Assembly (NCBI RefSeq): GCF_040712315.1
Contig: NC_134017.1
Span: forward strand, 11,128,001 to 11,192,000
Length of the DNA: 64,000 nt
Origin: Castanea sativa
Taxonomy: Eukaryota; Streptophyta; Magnoliopsida; Fagales; Fagaceae
Direction of reading: 5' to 3'
Translations under genes and position numbers: made by a program
Notes under the pieces: model-generated
What the model saw: the letters and a program-made list of their open reading frames with translations, nothing else
The model's database searches: none
Told to the model about the DNA's origin: nothing
Part shown: positions 18,282 through 30,900 of the stretch, piece by piece
Numbering within the stretch: the first letter of the stretch is position 1
How the letters are laid out: the number at the start of each line of letters is the position of its first letter

Positions 18282-20794
18282 ATGGGAAGATTCAAGTGTC
18301 TAGTTGATACCGTCGCCGGGATGGAAGGCTTTAGGGCCAAATATCACATTCCCGGTGATGTAGGGTTAAAATACTGTCCGGCAGAAGCCGTGGCCGGTTC
18401 TAAGAAAGAGGGAGAGGTTATCATCCCAATGATAGCCTTTATAGAGCGTGGGATGACCCTCCCAATGAGACCTGTAACTAGGGAATACCTTCGCAACCAT
18501 CGGTTGTGTCCCGACCAGTGCCTCCCAAACGTTTTTAGAGTTTTGGGTAGTGTCGATGCTCTGAACGAGCAAATGGGTTTGAACCTCACCTGGCACGATG
18601 TCGTTTTTCTATAGGAATCCCACAAACTTTCCAATGTAGGTTACTACATTAAATCTCGCTCCAATGTCGTTAGGCTAATCTCCTGTCTGCCCAAATCCAA
18701 CAAAGGCATGAAGGACGACTTCCTGATCGTCTCTGGGAACTGGCACGACGGCCTCCACTGTCCAGTGGAGTGGGGGGTCCCAGGTGCGATGCCATAGGAT
18801 TAATCTCCCCACAACACAACTTCCTCTAACACACACAAAAATGCGTATTCGTATTTACTTAAGCTTATTACATATCTGTGTGAATCTAACCAGGCTTGTT
18901 TGTTTTGACATCTCCTTTGCAGATAAACAACACGTGCGCCCTCGTTTGAGTCATTGTAACGTCGCAGACCTAAACTGAGTACTGCGCTCTGAGGTGTTCA
19001 TTAGTGAAGACCTACAACTTAGGGCCGCCCATCTGATCCTAGGGTACAAGCCTATCTCCTCGGACTTCCAGGAGATAGAAAACGCCATAATCGCAGGTGA
19101 CCGAAGACGGAGGAGAATAAACGTAGCCCGGCCCAACTTTTTAGACGACCGCGATCTCCCCGACGCCCCTCACACCGTGTTGCACAACCAGCCCATAGCG
19201 GCAGTTCCCCTCGCCATACATTCTCAGGGCATTGCCATCCCAGAGGAGCGAGTGTCCTCTTCCAACACTTTGGACGAGGAGATAGAACAATTTCAGTTCG
19301 AGGGCTCTCCACGTCCCCGCGGAAACCCATTTGTTATCCTCTCCGACGAGGAGGAAGAAGAAGAAGCCCAGGCCTCAGGGATTGAAGGTCTAGTGATAGC
19401 GCGTCCAGACGATAGTTCAATCGAAGAAGAAATGGACACGCTTAAGGATCTCATGTCCGACAGAGGTGCCCGGGTGGCAAAGAAGAGCACAAGGGGGTCC
19501 CAAGCTCATCCTGCCTTGCCACCACCTCCTCCTCCTCCTCCAGCCGACACTAAACCTCCCACCGACGATCCTAAGAAGAAGAGAAAGGTGGATGCCGAGG
19601 TGGCTGGTGGGGAGAAGGCAAAGAAAATAAAGCAGCAACCACCGCTGGCCCAGCAGCAGAAGCCAGACAAAGGCAAAGGGCGCGCCCGCTCGGTTGAGAG
19701 TGGGGAGATCAGAGAAGTGGCTGAGGTGCGACAAGCGCCAACCGTCTGGTCTCCTGACTTGAGACTGGACGGCGCCCCTATTCCCTGCCACTCCAGCATC
19801 AGAGCAGTGCAACAAGGGCATGCCCACCACGTAGCCGAGGTGCTGGAGCGGTCTCTTCTGCTGCCCAAGGACATGGAGTCTTTGGAGAAGATGGGTCATC
19901 CGCAGCTATTCCTCTCGTTAAAAAGGGGTTTAGCTCTGGTAAGCTCCAATTGTACACTTTTACTTTCTACATTTATTTATAAGCATTTCATTGCATGTAA
20001 CCTTCTTAACCCTTTTTCAGTCCATCCAAGAAGTTTTTGCGGCCAAGAAGTTCGTGGAGGACTCTCGAAAGCGTGCTGGGATGGAGCAGGAGTTGAGGCA
20101 AGAAGCAGAGAAGTCTCTGGGCCAGGCCCTGGCAGAGAAAGGAAGGCTCACTTCACAGCTGGCCGATCTGAAGAGAGAGAGAGACGGCGACAAGGCCAGC
20201 TTGAAGACAATGGAGAGTCAGGTGGAGGCACAGCGTAAGCTCCTCTGTCAAAAGGAGGACGAGGTTGCCTAAATCCAACAGGCACGCTCCGATCTTGAAA
20301 AGGAGCTTGCGCTGGCTAAAGAGGAAGCTCACGCCCACAAGCGCGCCATGGATGCCGCGAAGAAGGCCAGTTACCAAGAGGGGGTCATCAAAACCCAAGA
20401 GGAGCTGACAGAAGCTTTCGCGGCCTTGTGCCGTGAATACTGTCAGCAAGTCTGGAGGGAAGCCATGAATATGGCAGGGGTTCCTTAAGTTTCTGAATTG
20501 AGGAAGCCCAAAAATATTTGGCTTCCCCTAGACATTCAAGAAATTGAAGACCCTCCTGCCCCTGCCTCTCCCACTCTTCCTCCGGTGGTTCAAGAGCTTG
20601 CTCCTACTCCTACAGAACTTGAAGGTTCCCATAAAGAGGAAGACAAGCGTGATGATGCCGAGAAGGAGGAGACCCCAAGCCTGGAGCCCCTCATGCCTTC
20701 AACAAACAAAGGGAAACCAGCCTTATCAACCTTTGAAATGGATTTGAAGAATACTGAGGATGGCAGCAGCTCCCATCAAGCTCCCCTTCCCTAG
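18282..20794 (+). pseudogene. Antisense ORF of Tat-type element 2 (three exons, four stops)
   Basis: The parts join into one gene with three coding segments. Exon 1 (18282 to about 18780) reads MGRFKCLVDTVAGMEGFRAK and, beyond a stop at 18612-18614, LSNVGYYIKSRSNVVRLISC, a plant-mobile-domain-like fold. After an intron ending TTTGCAG near 18921, exon 2 (stop at 18976-18978, then open to 19938) has an acidic run (SDEEEEEEAQ), a proline run, and PKKKRKV at 19570-19590, an SV40-type nuclear import signal. An intron runs from GTAAGC at 19939 to TTTTTCAG at about 20021. Exon 3 is a coiled coil (QELRQEAEKSLGQALAEKGR), has stops at 20270-20272 and 20486-20488, and ends in an acidic tail (LEGSHKEEDKRDDAEKEE) at TAG 20792-20794. 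The function of this ORF in Tat elements is unknown. A nuclear, self-associating protein fits. This copy is dead. Confidence 0.78.
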
Positions 20795-21079
20795 CTTAGG
20801 GTCCAGTCTATGAATTTTTATATCTCTCTTCTTTGTATATGCTTAATGAAAAAACGCCTTCATTATTACTGCCTTTGCTTTACGTTATTTTCTTTATGTT
20901 TGCCATGAAAGTTCATAATAACAAGTAGTTACAGGGAATATCACTCCACCATGCAAACCATTATGACTTCAAAAATTATCATATAACTTTAGATATTAAA
21001 GAGTGTCACCGTGTAAATAACTCACATAAAGATCAAACTTTTATAACCTGAACAGATTCGACACTTCAAAAATAAAGAA
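20795..21079. other. 3' end of antisense ORF transcript and edge of the satellite
   Basis: AT-rich, with AATGAA near 20846 as a possible polyadenylation signal. Beyond about 20930 it contains phrases that weakly resemble satellite sequence but no clear unit. Confidence 0.4.
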
Positions 21080-24000
21080 CCGAAGATCCAATTTTAACAA
21101 ATGAAGAAATAATAATTTCCTTAACATGTGTGACAAGGGCAAGGACACCAACAAGATTTTGTGATCCGAGGACTGTACTTGGACAAGTTCTTGTTTGGTT
21201 ATTGATGGTCATAACTTCAAACGTTAAATTTCCCAAAGTAAGAGGTCCGAGGACCCGACATAACTGAGGTTCTGTATAACAAATGATAAAATATCAATTT
21301 CCACAAGGTTCATGGTCCGAGGACGACACTTAACCAAGTTTCTGTTTGATTCTCAAAGATAGTAACTTCAAATGTTAATTTTCCCAAAGTAGGAGGTCCG
21401 AGGACCCGGCATAACCAAGGTTCTGTTTAACAAATGATAAGATATCAATTTCCACAAGGTTTTTGATCCGAGGACTACACTTAACCAAGTTTCTGTTTGA
21501 TTCTTAAAGATAGTAACTTCAAATGTTAATTTTCCCAAAGTAGGAGGTCCGAGGACCCGACATAACTAAGGTTCTGTTTAACAAATGATAAGATATCAAT
21601 TTCCACAAGGTTTGTGGTCCGAGGACTGCACTTAACCAAGTTTCTGTTTGATTCTTAAAGATAGTAACTTCAAATGTTAATTTTCCCAAAGTAGGAGGTC
21701 CGAGGACCCGGCATAACTAAGGTTCTGTTTAACAAATTATAAGATATCAATTTCCACAAGGTTTGTGGTCCGAGGACTGCACTTAACCAAGTTTCTGTTT
21801 GATTCTTAAAGATAGTAACTTCAAATGTTAATTTTCCCAAAGTAGGAGGTCCGAGGACCCGGCATAACTAAGGTTCTGTTTAACAAATGATAAGATATCA
21901 ATTTCCACAAGGTTTGTGGTCCGAGGATTGCACTTAACCAAGTTTCTGTTTGATTCTTAAAGATAGTAACTTCAAATGTTAATTTTCCCAAAGTAGGAGG
22001 TCCGAGGACCCAGCATAACTAAGGTTCTGTTTAACAAATGATAAGATATCAATTTCCATAAGGTTTATGGTCCGAAGACTGCACTTAACCAAGTTTCTGT
22101 TTGATTCTTAAATATAGTAACTTCAAATGTTAATTTTCCCAAAGTAGGAGGTCCGAGGACCCGGCATAACTAAGGTTCTGTTTAACAAATGATAAGATAT
22201 CAATTTCCACAAGGTTTGTGGTCCGAGGACTGCACTTAACCAAGTTTCTGTTTGATTCTTAAAGATAGTAACTTCAAATATTAATTTTCCCAAAGTAGGA
22301 GGTCCGAGGACCCGGCATAACTAAGGTTCTGTTTAACAAATGATAAGATATCAATTTCCACAAGGTTTGTGGTCCGAGGACTGCACTTATACAGGATTCG
22401 CTATCATGCTTAAAGATAGTAACTTCAAATGTTAATTTTCCCAAAGTAGGAGGTCCGAGAACCCGGCATAACTAAGGTTCTGTTTAACAAATGATAAGAT
22501 ATCAATTTCCACAAGGTTTGTGGTCCGAGGACTGCACTTAACCAAGTTTCTGTTTGATTCTTAAAGATAGTAACTTCAAATATTAATTTTCCCAAAGTAG
22601 GAGGTCCGAGGACCCGGCATAACTAAGGTTCTGTTTAACAAATGATAAGATATCAATTTCCACAAGGTTTGTGGTCCGAGGACTGCACTTAACCAAGTTT
22701 CTGCTTGATTCTTAAAGATAGTAACTTCAAATATTAATTTTCCCAAAGTAGGAGGTCCGAGGACCCGGCATAACTAAGGTTCTGTTTAACAAATGATAAG
22801 ATATCAATTTCCACAAGGTTTGTGGTCCGAGGACTGCACTTAACCAAGTTTCTGCTTGATTCTTAAATATAGTAACTTCAAATGTTAATTTTCCCAAAGT
22901 AGGAGGTACGAGGACCCGGCATAACTAAGGTTCTGTTTAACAAATGATAAGATATCAATTTTCACAAGGTTTGTGGTCCGAGGACTGCACTTAACCAAGT
23001 TTCTGTTTGATTCTTAAAGATAGTAACTTCAAATGTTAATTTTTCCAAAGTAGGAGGTCCGAGGACCCGGCATAACTAAGGTTATGTTTAACAAATGATA
23101 AGATATCATTTTCCACAAGGTTTGTGGTCCGAGGACTGCACTTAACCAAGTTTCTGATTGATTCTTAAAGATAGTAACTTCAAATGTTAATTTTCCCAAA
23201 GTAGGAGTTCCGAGGACCCGGCATAACTAAGGTTCTGTTTAACAAATGATAAGATATCAATTTCCACAAGGTTTGTGGTCCGAGGACCGCACTTAACCAA
23301 GTTTCGTTTGATTCTTAAAGATAGTAACTTCAAATGTTAATTTTCCCAAAGTAGGAGGTCCGAGGACCCGGCATAACTAAGGTTCTGTTTAACAAATGAT
23401 AAGATATCAATTTCCACAAGGTTTGTGGGTCGAGGTCTTCTGTTAATCTAGTTTAGGTTTGATTCTTAAAGATAGTAACTTCAAATGTTAATTTTCCCAA
23501 AGTAGGAGTTCCGAGGACCCGGCTTAACTAAGGTTCTGTTTAACAAATGATAAGATATCAATTTCCACAAGGTTTGTGGTCTGAGGACTGCACTTAACCA
23601 AGTTTCTGTTTGATTCTTAAAGATAGTAACTTCAAATGTTAATTTTCCCAAAGTAGGAGGTCCGAGGACCCGGCATAACTAAGGTTCTGTTTAACAAATG
23701 ATAAGATATCAATTTTCACAAGGTTTGTGGTCCGAGGACTGCAATTAACCAAGTTTCTGTTTGATTCTTAAAGATAGTAACTTCAAATGTTAATTTTCCC
23801 AAAGTAGGAGGTCCGAGGACCCGGCATTACTAAGGTTCTGTTTAACAAATGATAAGATATCAATTTCCACAAGGTTTGTGGTCCGAGGACTGCACTTAAC
23901 CAAGTTTCTGTTTGATTCTTAAAGATAGTAACTTCAAATGTTAATTTTCCCAAAGTAGGAGGTCCGAGGACCCGGCATTACTAAGGTTCTGTTTAACAAA

Positions 24001-24589
24001 TGATAAGATATCAATTTCCACAAGGTTTGTGGTACGAGGACTGCACTTAACCAAGTTTCTGTTTGATTCTTAAAGATAGTAACTTCAAATGTTAATTTTC
24101 CCAAAGTAGGAGGTCCGAGGACCCGGCATAACTAAGGTTCTGTTTAACAAATGATAAGATATCAATTTCCACAAGGTTTGTGGTCCGAGGACTACACTTA
24201 ACCAAGTTTCTGTTTGATTCTTAAAGATAGTAACTTCAAATGTTAATTTTCCCAAAGTAGGAGCTCCGAGGACTCGGCATAACTAAGGTTCTGTTTAACA
24301 AATGATAAGATATAAATTTCCACAAGGTTTGTGGTCCGAGGACTGCACTTAACCAAGTTTCTGTTTGATTCTTAAAGATAGTAACTTCAAATGTTAATTT
24401 TCCCAAAGTAGGAGGTCCGAGAACCCGGCATAACTAAGGTTGTTTTTAACAAATGATAAGATATCAATTTCCACAAGGTTTGTGGTCCGAGGACTGCACT
24501 TAACCAAGTTTCGTTTGATTCTTAAATATAGTAACTTCAAATTTTAATTTTCCCAAAGTAGGAGGTCCGAGGACTCGGCATAACTAAGG

Positions 24590-27500
24590 TTCTTTTTAAC
24601 AAATTATAAGATATAAATTTCCACAAGGTTTGTGGTCCGAGGACTGCACTTAACCAAGTTTCTGTTTGATTCTTAAAGATAGTAACTTCAAATGTTAATT
24701 TTCCCAAAGTAGGAGGTCCGAGGACCCGGCATTACTAAGGTTCGTTTAACAAATGATAAGATATCAATTTCCACAAGGTTTGTGGTACGAGGACCGCACT
24801 TAACCAAGTTTCGTTTGATTCTTAAAGATAGTAACTTCAAATGTTAATTTTCCCAAAGTAGGAGGTCCGAGGACCCGGCATAACTAAGGTTCGTTTAACA
24901 AATGATAAGATATCAATTTTCACAAGGTTTGTGGTCCGAGGACTGCACTTAACCAAGTTTCGTTTGATTCTTAAAGATAGTAACTACAAACGTTAATTTT
25001 CCCAAAGTAGGAGGTCCGAGGACTCGGCATAACTAAGGTTCGTTTAACAAATGATAAGATATCAATTTCCACAAGGTTTGTGGTCCGAGGACTGCACTTA
25101 ACCAAGTTTCGTTTGATTCTTAAAGATAGTAACTTCAAATGTTAATTTTCCCAAAGTAGGAGGTCCAAGGACCCGGCATAACTAAGGTTACTGTTTAACA
25201 AATGATAAGATATCAATTTCCACAAGGTTTGTGGTCCGAGGACTGCAAATAACCAGCATTCGTATTGAATCATAAAAAAATGAAATACAAATGTTAATTT
25301 TCCCAAAGTAGGAGGTCCGAGGGCCCGGCATAGCTAAGCAGCGGTGTAACAAATCATAAGATATTAATATCCACAAGGTTTGTGGTTCGAGGACTGCACT
25401 TAACCAAGTTTCTGTTTGATTCTTAAAGATAGTAACTTCAAATGTTAATTTTCCCAAAGTAGGAGGTCCGAGGACCCGGCATAACTAAGGTACTGTTTAA
25501 CAAATGATAAGATATCAATTTCCACAAGGTTTGTGGTCCGAGGACTACACTTCACCAAGTTTCTGTTTGATTCTTAAAGATAGTAACTTCAAATGTTAAT
25601 TTTCCCAAAGTAGGAGGTCCGAGGACCCGGCATAACTAAGGTTCTGTTTAACAAATGATAAGATATAAATTTCCACAAGGTTTGTGGTCCGAGGACTGCA
25701 CTTAACCAAGTTTCTGTTTGATTCTTAAAGATAGTAACTTCAAATGTTAATTTTCCCAAAGTAGGAGGTCCGAGGACCCGGCATTACTAAGGTTCTGTTT
25801 AACAAATGATAAGATATCAATTTCCACAAGGTTTGTGGTACGAGGACTGCACTTAACCAAGTTTCTGTTTGATTCTTAAAGATAGTAACTTCAAATGTTA
25901 ATTTTCCCAAAGTAGGAGGTCCGAGGACCCGGCATTACTAAGGTTCTGTTTAACAAATGATAAGATATCAATTTCCACAAGGTTTGTGGTACGAGGACTG
26001 CACTTAACCAAGTTTCTGTTTGATTCTTAAAGATAGTAACTTCAAAAGTTAATTTTCCCAAAGTAGGAGGTCCGAGGACCCGGCATAACTAAGGTTCTGT
26101 TTAACAAATGATAAGATATCAATTTTCACAAGGTTTGTGGTCCGAGGACTGCACTTAACCAAGTTTCTGTTTGATTCTTAAACATAGTAACTTCAAATGT
26201 TAATTTTCCCAAAGTAGGAGGTCCGAGGACCCGGCATAACTAAGGTTCTGTTTAACAAATGATAAGATATAAATTTCCACAAGGTTTGTGGTCCGAGGAC
26301 TGCACTTAACCAAGTTTCTGTTTGATTCTTAAAGATAGTAACTTCAAATGTTAATTTTCCCAAAGTAGGAGGTCCGAGGACCCGGCATTACTAAGGTTCT
26401 GTTTAACAAATGATAAGATATCAATTTCCACAAGGTTTGTGGTACGAGGACTGCATTTAACCAAGTTTCTGTTTGATTCTTAAAGATAGTAACTTCAAAT
26501 GTTAATTTTCCCAAAGTAGGAGGTCCGAGGACCCGGCATAACTAAGGTTCTGTTTAACAAATGATAAGATATCAATTTTCACAAGGTTTGTGGTCCGAGG
26601 ACTGCACTTAACCAAGTTTCTGTTTGATTCTTAAAGATAGTAACTTCAAATGTTAATTTTCCCAAAGTAGGAGGTTCGAGGACCCGGCATAACTAAGGTT
26701 GTTTTAACAAATGATAAGATATCAATTTTCACAAGGTTTGTGGTCCGAGGACCGCACTTAACCAAGTTTCGTTTGATTCTTAAACATAGTAACTTCAAAT
26801 GTTAATTTTCCCAAAGTAGGAGGTCCGAGGACCCGGCATAAGTAAGGTTCGTTTAACAAATGATAAGATATAAATTTCCACAAGGTTTGTGGTCCGAGGA
26901 CCGCACTTAACCAAGTTTCGTTTGATTCATAAAGATAGAAACTTCAAATGTTAATTTTCCCAAAGTAGGAGGTCCGAGGACCCGGAATTACTAAGGTACT
27001 GTTTAACAAATGATAAGATATAAATTTCCACAAGGTTTGTGGTACGAGGACCGCACTTAACCATGTTTCGTTTGATTCTTAAAGATAGTAACTTCAAATG
27101 TTAATTTTCCCAAAGTAGGAGGTCCGAGGACCCTTCATAACTAAGGTTCTGTTTAACAAATGATAAGATATCAATTTTCACAAGGTTTGTGGTCCGAGGA
27201 CTGCACTTAACCAAGTTTCTGTTTGATTCTTAAAGATAGTAACTTCAAATGTTAATTTTCCCAAAGTAGGAGGTTCGAGGACCCGGCATAACTAAGGTTC
27301 TGTTTAACAAATGATAAGATATCAATTTTCACAAGGTTTGTGGTCCGAGGACTGCACTTAACCAAGTTTCTGTTTGATTCTTAAACATAGTAACTTCAAA
27401 TGTTAATTTTCCCAAAGTAGGAGGTCCGAGGACTCGGTATAACTAAGGTACTATTTAACAAATGATAAGATATAAATTTCCACAAGGTTTGTGGTCCGAG

Positions 27501-30500
27501 GACTGCACTTAACCAAGTTTCTGTTTGATTCTTAAAGATAGTAACTTCAAATGTTAATTTTCCCAAAGTAGGAGGTCCGAGGACCCGGCATAACTAAGGT
27601 TCTGTTTAACAAATGATAAGATATCAATTTCCACAAGGTTTGTGGTCCGAGGACTGCACTTAACCAAGTTTCTGTTTGATTCTTAAAGATAGTAACTTCA
27701 AATGTTAATTTTCCCAAAGTAGGAGGTCCGAGGACCCGGCATAACTAAGGTTCTGTTTAACAAATGATAAGATATCAATTTCCACAAGGTTTGTGGTCCG
27801 AGGACTGCACTTAACCAAGGTTCTGTTTGATTCTTAAAGATAGTAACTTCAAATGTTAATTTTCCCAAAGTAGGAGCTCCGAGGACCCGGCATAACTAAG
27901 GTTCTGTTTAACAAATGATAAGATATCAATTTTCACAAGGTTTGTGGTCCGAGGACTGCACTTAACCAAGTTTCTGTTTGATTCTTAAAGAGAGTAACTT
28001 CAAATGTTAATTTTCCCAAAGTAGGAGGTCCAAGGACCCGGCATAACTAAGGTTCTGTTTAACAAATGATAAGATATCAATTTCCACAAGGTTTGTGGTC
28101 CGAGGACTGCACTTAACCAAGTTTCTGTTTGATTCTTAAAGACAGTAACTTCAAATGTTAATTTTCCAAAAGTAGGAGGTCCGAGAACCCGGCATAACTA
28201 AGGTTCTGTTTAACAAATGATAAGATATCAATTTCCACAAGGTTTGTGGTCCGAGGACTGCACTTAACCAAGTTTCTGTTTGATTCTTAAAGATAGTAAC
28301 TTCAAATGTTAATTTTCCCAAAGTAGGAGGTCCGAGGACCCGGCATTACTAAGGTTCTGTTTAACAAAGATAAGATATCAATTTCCACAAGGTTTGTGGT
28401 ACGAGGACTGCACTTAACCAAGTTTCTGTTTGATTCTTAAAGATAGTAACTTCAAATGTTAATTTTCCCAAAGTAGGAGGTCCGAGGACCCGGCATAACT
28501 AAGGTTCTGTTTAACAAATGATAAGATATCAATTTTCACAAGGTTTGTGGTCCGAGGACTACACTTAACCAAGTTTCTGTTTGATACTTAAAGATAGTAA
28601 CTTCAAATGTTAATTTTCCCAAAGTAGGAGGTCTGAAGACCCGGCATAACTAAGGTTCTGTTTAACAAATGATAAGATATCAATTTCCACAAGGTTTGTG
28701 GTCCGAGTACTGCACTTAACCAAGTTTCTGTTTGATTCTTAAAGATAGTAACTTCAAATGTTAATTTTCCCAAAGTAGGAGGTCCGAGGACCCGGCATAA
28801 CTAAGGTTCTGTTTAACAAATGATAAGATATCAATTTAGATATGGTTTTTGGTCCGAGGACGGCACTTAACCAAGTTTCTGTTTGATTCTTAAAGATAGT
28901 AACTTCAAATGTTAATTTTCCCAAAGTAGGAGGTCCGAGGACCCGGCATAACTAAGGTTCTGTTTAACAAATGATAAGATATCAATTTCCACAAGGTTTG
29001 TGGTCCGAGGACAGCACTTAACCAAGTGTCTGTTTGATTCTTAAAGATAGTAACTTCAAATGTTAATTTTCCCAAAGTAGGAGGTCCGAGGACCCGGCAT
29101 AACTAAGGTTCTGTTTAACAAATGATAAGATATCAATTTCCACTAGGTTTGTGGTCCGAGGACTGCACTTAACCAAGTTTCTGTTTGATTCTTAAAGATA
29201 GTAACTTCAAATGTTAATTTTCCCAAAGTAGGAGGTCCGAGGACCCGGCATAACTAAGGTTCTGTTTAACAAATGATAAGATATCAATTTCCACAAGGTT
29301 TGTGGTCCGAGGACTACACTTCACCAAGTTTCTGTTTGATTCTTAAAGATAGTAACTTCAAATGTTAATTTTCCCAAAGTAGGAGGTCCGAGGACCCGGC
29401 ATAACTAAGGTTCTGTTTAACAAATGATAAGATATAAATTTCCACAAGGTTTGTGGTCCGAGGACTGCACTTAACCAAGTTTCTGTTTGATTCTTAAAGA
29501 TAGTAACTTCAAATGTTAATTTTCCCAAAGTAGGAGGTCCGAGGACCCGGCATTACTAAGGTTCTGTTTAACAAATGATAAGATATCAATTTCCACAAGG
29601 TTTGTGGTACGAGGACTGCATTTAACCAAGTTTCTGTTTGATTCTTAAAGATAGTAACTTCAAATGTTAATTTTCCCAAAGTAGGAGGTCCGAGGACCCG
29701 GCATAACTAAGGTTCTGTTTAACAAATGATAAGATATCAATTTTCACAAGGTTTGTGGTCCGAGGACTGCACTTAACCAAGTTTCTGTTTAATTCTTAAA
29801 GATAGTGACTTCAAATGTTAATTTTCCCAAAGTAGGAGGTCCGAGGACCCGGCATAACTAAGGTTCTGTTTAACAAATGATAAGATATCAATTTTCACAA
29901 GGTTTGTGGTCCGAGGACTGCACTTAACCAAGTTTCTGTTTGATTCTTAAACATAGTAACTTCAAATGTTAATTTTCCCAAAGTAGGAGGTCCGAGGACC
30001 CGGCATAACTAAGGTTCTGTTTAACAAATGATAAGATATCAATTTCCACTAGGTTTGTGGTCCGAGGACTGCACTTAACCAAGTTTCTGTTTGATTCTTA
30101 AAGATAGTAACTTCAAATGTTAATTTTCCCAAAGTAGGAGGTCCGAGGACCCGGCATAACTAAGGTACTGTTTAACAAATGATAAGATATCAATTTCCAC
30201 AAGGTTTGTGGTCCGAGGACTACACTTCACCAAGTTTCTGTTTGATTCTTAAAGATCGTAACTTCAAATGTTAATTTTCCCAAAGTAGGAGGACCGAGGA
30301 CCCGGCATAACTAAGGTTCTGTTTAACAAATTATAATATTTATATTTTGACAAGGTTTTTGTTCAGAGGACTTATCTTAACCATGTTTATGTTTGATTTT
30401 TTAAGATAGTAACTTCAAATGTTAATTTTTCCAAATTAGGAGGTCCGAGGACCCGCATTACTAAGGTTCTCGTTTAACAAATGATAAGATATCAATTTCC

Positions 30501-30900
30501 ACAAGGTTTGTGGTACGAGGACCGCATTTAACCAAGTTTCGTTTGATTCTTAAAGATAGTAACTTCAAATGTTAATTTTCCCAAAGTAGGAGGTCCGAGG
30601 ACCCGCATAACTAAGGTTCTGTTTAACAAATGATAAGATATCAATTTTCACAAGGTTTGTGGTCCGAGGACCGCACTTAACCAAGTTTCGTTTGATTCTT
30701 AAAGATAGTAACTTCAAATGTTAATTTTCCCAAAGTAGGAGGTCCGAGGACCCGCATAACTAAGGTTCCGTTTAACAAATGATAAGATATCAATTTTCAC
30801 AAGGTTTGTGGTCCGAGGACCGCACTTAACCAAGTTTCGTTTGATTCTTAAACATAGCAACTTCAAATGTTAATTTTCCCAAAGTAGGAGGTCCGAGGAC
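24590..30900. repeat. Local four-unit (~600-bp) higher-order repeats in the satellite
   Basis: A fixed order of variant units recurs: u1 with GATATAAATTT, u2 with GGCATTACTAAGG plus GGTACGAGG, u3 with ATCAATTTTCACAAGG, u4 with ATCAATTTTCAC plus TTAAACATAGTAAC. Runs are seen from about 25600, 26200 and 26810 (periods near 600 bp), with further full or partial copies at about 24590, 27410, 29380 and 30430. A longer block, marked by GACTACACTTCACC at 25541 and 29310, recurs 3,769 bp apart, close to 25 units. Ordinary units separate some copies. Confidence 0.7.

Noticed and set aside
19417..19899. Minus-strand frames of 122 and 160 codons rich in Gly, Arg and Leu
   Set aside because: They mirror the proline- and acid-rich exon of the antisense ORF. 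Composition explains their openness.
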